A DNA stretch of 12,883 nt from JACPGQ01 sp039798685. GTDB lineage: Bacteria > Patescibacteriota > Microgenomatia > Levybacterales > UBA12049. Shown here in pieces: positions 7,501 through 12,883 of the stretch. The translations under genes and the position numbers were made by a program. The DNA lies in assembly GCA_039798685.1 (NCBI GenBank), contig JBDKFM010000043.1, forward strand, positions 1-12,883, read 5' to 3'. The notes under the pieces are model-generated. The model saw only the letters and a list, made by a program, of their open reading frames with translations. It ran no database searches and was not told the DNA's origin. The first letter of the stretch is position 1. Every line of letters begins with the position of its first letter.

Positions 7501-7943
7501 TTTTAAAAAGCCTCCGACTTGCTACTCCAAGCCACTCATATCCTGAGATTCACTCTGAGAAATCAATCAAGTCGGATCACCCAGATGAAACAACCTATTC
7601 CTTCTCTCTTTCAACTCCTCAAAATGCAATATCCCAAGACGTACTTATCCTAAGTCAATCTTTTCATACAGGGTGGAAGGCCTATTCTCTGGATGGGGAC
7701 ACAACAAAGTCCATCTCTTCGGTGAAGCGATTATTTCCTTTTTTCTTCGGTAAAGAATTGAAGAATCATGTGCTCATCAATAACTGGGAAAATGGATGGA
7801 TTATAGATGATACTCCGCAGGAAAAACACACAATCATCCTCCTCTTCCTTCCGCAATATCTCGTGTATCTTGGTTATATTTTCCTGTTAGGAACATTTAT
7901 TTTTCTGACAATAAAGACGTTTCATTCTAAAAAGAACGATTAA
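4527..7943 (+). CDS. Large YfhO/AftD-like GT-C membrane protein with C-terminal ectodomain
   Basis: This 1138-residue protein has a polytopic N-terminal half (about a dozen hydrophobic segments between 13 and 454), a large mostly beta-rich soluble region (about 455-1100) and one C-terminal membrane helix (1103-1127) with a short basic tail. GWDSITPEFNFGLNFQRALF (41-60) is the acidic first-loop pattern I associate with AftD/YfhO-type GT-C proteins. AFRTAFTKFS (395-404) precedes the last N-terminal helices, and LILSQSFHTGWKAY (1040-1053) with VLINNWENGW (1082-1091) matches the C-terminal ectodomain signature of this group. The ectodomain would face outward, being held between two membrane portions. 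A glycan-transfer role acting on lipid-linked donors is inferred from family resemblance. It starts 13 bp after the preceding gene, with no clear Shine-Dalgarno. Stop is TAA; no strong terminator follows. The size and fold assignment are sounder than the function. Confidence 0.68.
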   Translation: MNILSLLQRLKTPSGIALTLFHFVFLFIILMNFPWGKFMIGWDSITPEFNFGLNFQRALFASWQENYGTGTLTGHGFAATLPHTLITYIFSFFMPLEAIRPAFTFLMLYLGGLGMYVLVGMIIRQISEKTASVPDNKNIAVFIPFIALLSGFFYMLNLGTIQIFYVQLEAFIAQFASLPWLFTLILLLLKKMTYKRALLFCVISFFASIQGFIPSLFISYTIGVSLLLLSFVLFQREKRRALKKVLTVISLIFLTNLYWLSSLFIYTKTQNGAFLSAYNNILSTPHFIDVNKKYGTLQDVMLLKGYLFDSYQLGDHILRPFIDHLSLLLPQIIGYIFFVILCYGLLFTLRRQRSWVTTGLASLLLFFFATLATNVPPLSYLTSVLQFISPTFEQAFRTAFTKFSIGTSFAYSIFFGIGLFGILQLASVRFTRKEIKSLLAGIAVLLLIYALPVFKGDLFYSKLKITIPQSYTATIDYFATQTDGRIADFPQECADGWYAYKWGYFGSGFYWYAIKQPMLSRTFDVWSKNNENYYWEITQAIQQEDFKKATTVLEKYKVRWILYDPNAYYCNNQRGVLIHQKFISYLKKSSEYTLTKRIASKGIAPILIFESTDSSRKNYTTLKTDTRNIGPTEERLDEDYAYNFENTYMSSSTSPYESYYPFRSLLTKRGSMTDTSLTNVQQEKDHITLTSTLPQGLQGYIIAMRPFKETEKIVPVFIEIKQSGTTNEVIARLQTPQIVLDGKNLWNHSATISLGEYSTPASGEATIKVNGQTLQKNKNNNLYEGVLFTDIDNSIDIVSGTSVLLNWDSSSDPAFHTLIAQGESITIPPYTKGTLSVRTPQIKSDGSLGVSLTDSLSSLLPVACNEITQSKRNLFEIKNAPNAYIRLLSQNSSQCINVSFTKLFSSVGYLASIQSENETGNNAKLLVYQNSRTIYGPVFLNQNSKQRSNIIIPPTSAHGLGYDIQLINSSESQKKTINTLHGITLSYIPYNFLKSLRLATPSHSYPEIHSEKSIKSDHPDETTYSFSLSTPQNAISQDVLILSQSFHTGWKAYSLDGDTTKSISSVKRLFPFFFGKELKNHVLINNWENGWIIDDTPQEKHTIILLFLPQYLVYLGYIFLLGTFIFLTIKTFHSKKND

Positions 7944-8069
7944 TTACCCACTTTACATGAATATTTGCGAAAGATCTTAGAGCTAGTAAATATCATATAT
8001 CTCAACTAAAGAACAAAGAAGTTACTCATCAATCATCAGACCACATCTTTGTGCTTAAACCAAAAAACG
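7944..8069. other. Convergent intergenic gap
   Basis: It separates the end of the + strand cluster from the end of the - strand giant gene. It is A/T-rich and holds no clear bidirectional terminator. The best candidate is a short CTTAA/TTAAG pairing (8054-8058/8070-8074) around an A-rich loop, which on the - strand would place a T run in the loop, not after the stem. Confidence 0.5.
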
Positions 8070-11000
8070 TTAAGGATTTATTGGAGGGATCGGACGGGAG
8101 AGACCACGAATCAGTCTGTCTGCATTTGTAATCCGGACATGAGGTCGTACCTGCCCATCACTATCAGTTGCATCAACGACATCATACTCAGCTCCCATAA
8201 GTCCCATTGTTTTTCTGAATAAGAGATCAAATCTCTCTCCAAGATGGGAATACTGACCACCTTGCACTTTTGCAGCCTGATACAACGCATCTGCTTCTCT
8301 TTCAAATACTGCCGGATCAAATGTATTTGGAAGTGCATTAAGAAGCTCCGCGTTATCCATACTCCTTACCGCAGTATTCTCATGGAAATCACCATACATC
8401 TGAATCAGAGGAACTCCCTGCACCATTGCTGCCAAGAAACGTCGTGGATTTGAGATAAGCTCTGCTTTATTGTTATATCTCATTCTTGAAGGATCCCATC
8501 CCCGCGCATCATTTATCATCCACCCTATCTCAAGATCTTCCGCTAATTTTGCCTGAGGATTATATCCCCCCACTGCAGCATATGCGGACGCACGAAACGC
8601 CGCATTTCTTCCGATAAGGCCTGGCGTACGAAGCTGACGCACTGAGGTGTCTCCTTCCGCATCTTGCTGAATTATCCTATCAAGCACAAACCAGAGACGC
8701 TGCGCAGCACGCAGATTAGGCTTTGCCAATGCCTCACGAGGTAATGACCACTTTGCCGCAACAGCATCAAGTGATGGACTCGTATCAAAACTCTCAAGCA
8801 TGTCCACAACATACTTATTTGCTATTCCGTCAAGATCCGCATCATTACTCACAAGTACCAACTCACCCGTTGATGCACTCCGCTTTCTGCTTCGCAGCAA
8901 AGCAAGATCATTTGCATACTTTCTTGCATTTCCTACTCCCGCTTCGCTCCCTTTCCAGGCCTTGTGTGCGTACACCACATGGATGTTAGGATTTGCAGCC
9001 TTAAATGCCTCAACCTCAGCACGTGTCGAATCTGCAGGCTTGCTCTCAGGATGATTATCGAGGATAACTATTTCATAAAGATCAGGATTAAGTGCGCTCC
9101 CGGCACTGTCTTGTTGGGTCAGGAAATGATCGAGTGTTTTTCTAATGTTCCCTCCTTCTTCATATGCGGGAACTGCAAAAACTAACCTACACTGTTCAGA
9201 CATTGCTGTTCCATCAAGACGATCCATCTCTTCAAGCTCTGCAATATATGACCCATCTTGTCGTGAAAGATAGTCATTTACTTCCGCTTCCTGATCAAGA
9301 TGCGCATCCGGATTTTCATTCAATGTTCTTGACCTCCGTGAGGCATACTCAGAACGACTCAGTAACCCATACTCCCCGGCTGCTCCTCCGTAGTAATACG
9401 GTCCCCTGATAGGAGGCATCAAAAGCTCAAGTGGTAATCTCGGGAAGAAAGGTGTAGCGATTGCCGGCGCTTCAACCACTCCCGGCAAACGGAACTCAGT
9501 TGCCCCAGGCGCTGTCATCACGATCCCCATTCGCTCACTCGGAGGCGTAATTGTAATGATGTCCTTAGGCGTCACAGCTCTCCCTGATCCCCTAATTGTG
9601 GCAAAAGACTGAAATACCTTTCCTCCCTCACGGTCATCAATGCGTCCGGCATTGATAAACCCGGGCTGATCATTATCCCGGAGCATAAACACATCCTGAT
9701 GACCATACAGCTCAGTTGCGATATCGCCATCCGGCAGCTCCCCTAACTTCTCCTGATTGATAATAAGCTTCGTAAACTGACCAATCGTCATCGTGTGCTC
9801 ATCATCAATCCAATGATCATTATCGTTCGGATCAAGCCTAAGCTGTCCATCAGCTGTCCCGTCTGCAGAATCGAGAATAAAAATAGGCTTCTCCGTATGA
9901 CCGGGAAGACTAAACGCAAATCCCGCCTGCTTATCTGAAATAACTTCCGGCACGAGAATAGGATTTGGCTCAACACCTGTTTGATACGCACTTCCCATCG
10001 AACCCATATCCAGAATGAGCGTATCCCCATCTTTAAACGTATGCATCTGCAACTCATTTGCCTCAGAGTACGGTGTATCATACGCATACCACTCATAATG
10101 ATTGATATCCTCGCCGTGCTCTTCCCAAATCCTCAGGTCCGGCTTTCCCTCAATAACACCATGATTTTTTGTATCAACTGAGAATCCAATTTTTCGAAGA
10201 TTATTCAGTGTCGGTTGCAACTCCGCCTGCGTGACACCTGGATTCCTTCCCATATCAATCTTCAAGACTCCCTCCTCGCTGATTCTTCCCTTTGCCAGCA
10301 TAGCCCCGTCTTCGTCCCGAATGACGACATTGTGCATCCCATGAGTGTCATGACCATCAATGTCCATTTTGACAAACCCAAGATCATACCGCTTAGTAAT
10401 GTCATCCGGAATCTCCTTTATAAAGCCGGAAACATTTGCTCTGAGAGACTCTGTCGCACCCTCCGAAATATCACTCACAGAGAATCCATTTTTCTCCAAA
10501 ATTGCGAGCGCTTTATCATTTGTGGTATCAAATGTAATCTCCCCACTCCCCGAATCGACAGTTCCGTGCGCGAGCAAATTTCCTTTTGCATCAAAAAGGC
10601 TGAGTTCCCGACCGTCCAGCTGCAGCGTTGCATCTCCTGAAAGTCTAATTTTGTCAGATCCGGTAGTACCTACCGCATCGCGAATCTGCTCACGAAGTGA
10701 CGAACCTCCAACTGACGAATGCTCCCATCCCGTAAACGCATCTTTTACTGAATCAGGAAGATCCGCATAGTCACCTTGCGCTATTACCTTTCCATCAACA
10801 TACTGCAGAGGAATATTCAACGACTTTCCGTTTCCGTCAACGAGATTGATGATGTGATCCCCCCGGATTGTGCCGTGCAGCCCGTTCCCAAGATCAATTG
10901 ACTCACCATTTCCCGGCATCTCAGCGAGCGCTTTTCCGGTACTCAAAATTCCCATTTTCCCGGCGATACGCTCAATAGCTGAGGGTGCAAAATTACCATT

Positions 11001-12883
11001 CAGCACATGGGTTGCGATTTCCTGTGAGATCATCGCTCCGCCAAGACCCGCGACTCCGCCAATACCTCCTGCGATCAGTGATTGACGAATCCTGTAATTC
11101 CGAAACGCCTTATCCTGCATCGTACGGTGCTCACTCAGCCGCTCTTGCCATGATGTCACTGCAGTTGCCTCCATTGCCGTAATTTCTGCACTGGTCATCC
11201 CTGCAGCACGAAGCGCAGCATTTGCTCTCACAATCCCTTGGACAAGCGCCAGTCTCCCCTGTTCAACATTCTCTTTCCCTGAGAATGTAATCAGATCGAT
11301 ATTATTTTGAGACGAGAGATCAAGTCGCGTCTTAATTTCGGCAACTCTATTGATAAGCGCCTCTTTGCCTCCAGTTGAGGTAAGATCTGCTCCGAGCAGC
11401 ATATTCAAACTATCCCGCGTTCTCCCATCCCTCAGCTCACCCCCTCCACCTTCAAGAAGCATCGCTGCATTGACAGTATCGTAGTTATACTCCCCAAGCT
11501 TCTCGCGCCTTCTCGCATGAGGCGCCGCCTGCATCTCATACGCACCTTCTGTAAGATATGTAGCACGATCAACTTTCAGCTCATAATTCCGCCTGAATCC
11601 TGCAAGTGCAGCACCGACAATCGACCCGCCAATTGCCGAAACAGGGAGAACACCGATTGAAGAAGCACCTCTCGCTGCGACACTGCTGCCGATACGTCGT
11701 CCACCCAATCCTATACCGTATATTCCAAGCGATACGGCAGCTCCCATAATCGTTGAGTCACCAAAAGCCCCTGTGGATCGCCTTTTCTGCAACCAACTGA
11801 TCGCTTTGTCAGAAAACCCAAGATTCTGCATCTCAGTCTCTGCCCCCCAACTCGTCGGATTTGCAAGACTGATCCGCACATGCTGATCCATTTGATCGAG
11901 CGCAAAACGATTGGCCATCACGTCACTTCGCAACATCTGACCAGTCTCCAAAAGATCAGATGCGACAAACTCCATACCTCTTCCTGACTCGCCGAAAATC
12001 TCCTGAACTGCTGCATCTGCCCTATTGTCGTGAATTATTGCACGAAGTCGCCTCTGTACCTCTGCCCGTCGCTCATCGGTATTTGCCGGTAAACTACCAT
12101 CTGCTATCGGACGCAAGATATCAGCGATGATCCGGTCTTTTACAGGACCACCTATGTTTTCATGAATCTGTCTCCCCATCCCGGCTTCTCCGCGAAGCCT
12201 CGTCTCCGCGACCTTCGCAACCCCTGCTGCATGCGCTGCCTCCCGTCGCGAATCAGCATTCACGACCATATGACTCACTCCTCGTCTGAAAAAATCCAAG
12301 CCGCTGATACTCGATCTCGCAAGATCAAGATCGAGATACGAGTTGTTGTGTGCGATCATCTGCTCACGAAGATGCGTACTGATACGCTGCTCCCACATCT
12401 TCTCAGTGAGTCGCAATCCAAATTTCTTAGGCCATCGAAGCGGATTCCATCCTCCTTTTCGCATCTCAGCACGGAGCATCTGCCTAGCCTGAAGCACTGA
12501 ATGACCTTCAAGATCCGCCTGACGATTCACAATCAGAAAATCACGAATTACCTGCTCCGGAGTTGCAGGTACAGGAGGAGCAGGTGCCGGCTCCGGTGCA
12601 TCTGGTGGCTCAGGTGCCCCAGGATCGACGACCGGTGCTGGCTCAGGAGGCTCCGGAGGTTCAGGAGGCGTCATCACAGGCTCTGGTGGCTCAGGCACAC
12701 CAGGTGGCTCAGGAGGAGGAGTTCCCCCACCAGGCACCGCACGAGGCATCACAAGTACTCTTCGACGTGCAAGCTCATGTATCGCCTTTTCCCAATCTCC
12801 CTTATCAGACCCTGTTTGTCTTGCCGGATCGATGGAGATAAAATACGCTTCGTGCTGTACGCGCTCAAACCGCTTATCAACTG
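8070..12883 (-). CDS. Giant multidomain protein: DUF2934-like N-terminus, Pro-Glu linker, repeated beta modules, C-terminal GT2 glycosyltransferase (5' truncated by window edge)
   Basis: The frame is open from the right edge to a TAA at 8070-8072, at least 1603 codons. A GTG-ATG at 12752-12747 looks like a start, but the frame continues upstream with coding character, so I treat it as internal. Numbering from that GTG, the visible upstream 43 residues contain EAYFISIDPARQTGSDKGDW, which fits the DUF2934 pattern (AY...G...DW..A...L). A Pro-Glu tract follows (7-63), then a charged helical region (65-320), glycine-rich hydrophobic segments (334-350, 365-386, 558-580) and beta-rich modules (about 620-1080, with an internal duplication). 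The C-terminal GT-A domain has VFAVPAYEEGGNIRKTL (1191-1207), ILDN (1230-1233), SNDADL (1302-1307, the DxD), GRNAAFRASAYAAVGGYN (1381-1398) and AEDLEIGW (1404-1411, the ED base). Catalytic residues look intact, so an active nucleotide-sugar transferase is likely. Its substrate is unknown. It is convergent with the + strand glycan cluster. I know of no named protein with this architecture. Confidence 0.8.
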   Translation of the reverse strand, partial: VDKRFERVQHEAYFISIDPARQTGSDKGDWEKAIHELARRRVLVMPRAVPGGGTPPPEPPGVPEPPEPVMTPPEPPEPPEPAPVVDPGAPEPPDAPEPAPAPPVPATPEQVIRDFLIVNRQADLEGHSVLQARQMLRAEMRKGGWNPLRWPKKFGLRLTEKMWEQRISTHLREQMIAHNNSYLDLDLARSSISGLDFFRRGVSHMVVNADSRREAAHAAGVAKVAETRLRGEAGMGRQIHENIGGPVKDRIIADILRPIADGSLPANTDERRAEVQRRLRAIIHDNRADAAVQEIFGESGRGMEFVASDLLETGQMLRSDVMANRFALDQMDQHVRISLANPTSWGAETEMQNLGFSDKAISWLQKRRSTGAFGDSTIMGAAVSLGIYGIGLGGRRIGSSVAARGASSIGVLPVSAIGGSIVGAALAGFRRNYELKVDRATYLTEGAYEMQAAPHARRREKLGEYNYDTVNAAMLLEGGGGELRDGRTRDSLNMLLGADLTSTGGKEALINRVAEIKTRLDLSSQNNIDLITFSGKENVEQGRLALVQGIVRANAALRAAGMTSAEITAMEATAVTSWQERLSEHRTMQDKAFRNYRIRQSLIAGGIGGVAGLGGAMISQEIATHVLNGNFAPSAIERIAGKMGILSTGKALAEMPGNGESIDLGNGLHGTIRGDHIINLVDGNGKSLNIPLQYVDGKVIAQGDYADLPDSVKDAFTGWEHSSVGGSSLREQIRDAVGTTGSDKIRLSGDATLQLDGRELSLFDAKGNLLAHGTVDSGSGEITFDTTNDKALAILEKNGFSVSDISEGATESLRANVSGFIKEIPDDITKRYDLGFVKMDIDGHDTHGMHNVVIRDEDGAMLAKGRISEEGVLKIDMGRNPGVTQAELQPTLNNLRKIGFSVDTKNHGVIEGKPDLRIWEEHGEDINHYEWYAYDTPYSEANELQMHTFKDGDTLILDMGSMGSAYQTGVEPNPILVPEVISDKQAGFAFSLPGHTEKPIFILDSADGTADGQLRLDPNDNDHWIDDEHTMTIGQFTKLIINQEKLGELPDGDIATELYGHQDVFMLRDNDQPGFINAGRIDDREGGKVFQSFATIRGSGRAVTPKDIITITPPSERMGIVMTAPGATEFRLPGVVEAPAIATPFFPRLPLELLMPPIRGPYYYGGAAGEYGLLSRSEYASRRSRTLNENPDAHLDQEAEVNDYLSRQDGSYIAELEEMDRLDGTAMSEQCRLVFAVPAYEEGGNIRKTLDHFLTQQDSAGSALNPDLYEIVILDNHPESKPADSTRAEVEAFKAANPNIHVVYAHKAWKGSEAGVGNARKYANDLALLRSRKRSASTGELVLVSNDADLDGIANKYVVDMLESFDTSPSLDAVAAKWSLPREALAKPNLRAAQRLWFVLDRIIQQDAEGDTSVRQLRTPGLIGRNAAFRASAYAAVGGYNPQAKLAEDLEIGWMINDARGWDPSRMRYNNKAELISNPRRFLAAMVQGVPLIQMYGDFHENTAVRSMDNAELLNALPNTFDPAVFEREADALYQAAKVQGGQYSHLGERFDLLFRKTMGLMGAEYDVVDATDSDGQVRPHVRITNADRLIRGLSRPIPPINP
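12588..12733 (-). repeat. Degenerate short-unit repeat encoding a Pro-Glu-Pro linker
   Basis: On the + strand, units close to GGAGGCTCA and GGTGGCTCA recur with drift. On the coding - strand they give PPEPPEPPEP-type peptide. The tract joins the DUF2934-like segment to the helical region. Such stretches form extended, stiff spacers and change length easily by slippage, so copy number may vary between strains. Confidence 0.75.

Noticed and set aside
7961..8129. A start-less frame reading FAKDLRASKYHISQLKNKE, faintly like a helix-turn-helix
   Set aside because: It has a stop just upstream, no ATG/GTG/TTG start before the motif, and its second half overlaps the well-supported - strand gene. A 50-codon open stretch here is not surprising by chance.
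12747..12752. GTG-ATG as the true start of the giant - strand gene
   Set aside because: The frame continues open to the window edge, and the upstream 43 codons match a DUF2934-like pattern, so the gene most likely starts outside the window.
1..12883. Recoded UGA (as in Gracilibacteria/SR1), CRISPR arrays, tRNA genes or insertion sequences
   Set aside because: Long frames contain no in-frame TGA and end in TAA or TAG. I saw no regularly spaced direct repeats with spacers, no T-loop/acceptor pattern, and no transposase or terminal inverted repeats.

Overview
The window reads as a stretch of a bacterial genome, most likely from a Candidate Phyla Radiation (Patescibacteria) lineage such as the Peregrinibacteria/Peribacteria. 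That placement is inference. It rests on giant multidomain membrane proteins, tandem GT-C-like membrane proteins, weak Shine-Dalgarno signals, a DUF2934-like segment in a very long protein, and an AATTTGR heptamer repeat of a kind I associate with these genomes. All five coding ends use TAA or TAG, and no in-frame TGA occurs across roughly 3,900 codons, so there is no sign of UGA recoding.

Layout, left to right. (1) Positions 3-530, + strand: the GC-rich 3' end of an unrecognised, acidic, Gly/Asp/Thr-rich, cysteine-containing protein that enters from the left edge. (2) Positions 531-1447: a 917-base gene-free interval that is far from empty. From 539 to 1144 it is packed with nested helices, three-way junctions, a GCAA tetraloop, a C(UUCG)G tetraloop and G-U wobble pairs, and it ends in an intrinsic-terminator-like hairpin with a U tract. 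I read this as a large (about 600 nt) structured non-coding RNA on the + strand that I cannot assign to a known family. More hairpins and a 7 x 7 bp tandem repeat fill 1145-1432. (3) Positions 1448-7943, + strand: a compact three-gene cluster (gaps of 3 and 13 bp) with a cytoplasmic GT4-type glycosyltransferase, a GT-C-like polytopic membrane protein and a 1138-residue YfhO/AftD-like membrane protein with a large ectodomain. (4) Positions 8070 to the right edge, - strand and convergent: the 3' part (at least 1603 codons) of a giant protein. It has a DUF2934-like N-terminal segment, a Pro-Glu tract, a helical region with glycine-rich membrane-like segments, repeated beta modules and a C-terminal GT2 (GT-A) glycosyltransferase domain.

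The protein genes share one theme, which is building a cell-surface glycan or glycosylating surface proteins. The GT4 and GT2 enzymes would use nucleotide sugars and the two GT-C-like proteins would use lipid-linked sugars on the outer face. The candidate RNA sits directly upstream of this cluster, but nothing in the sequence shows that it regulates it.
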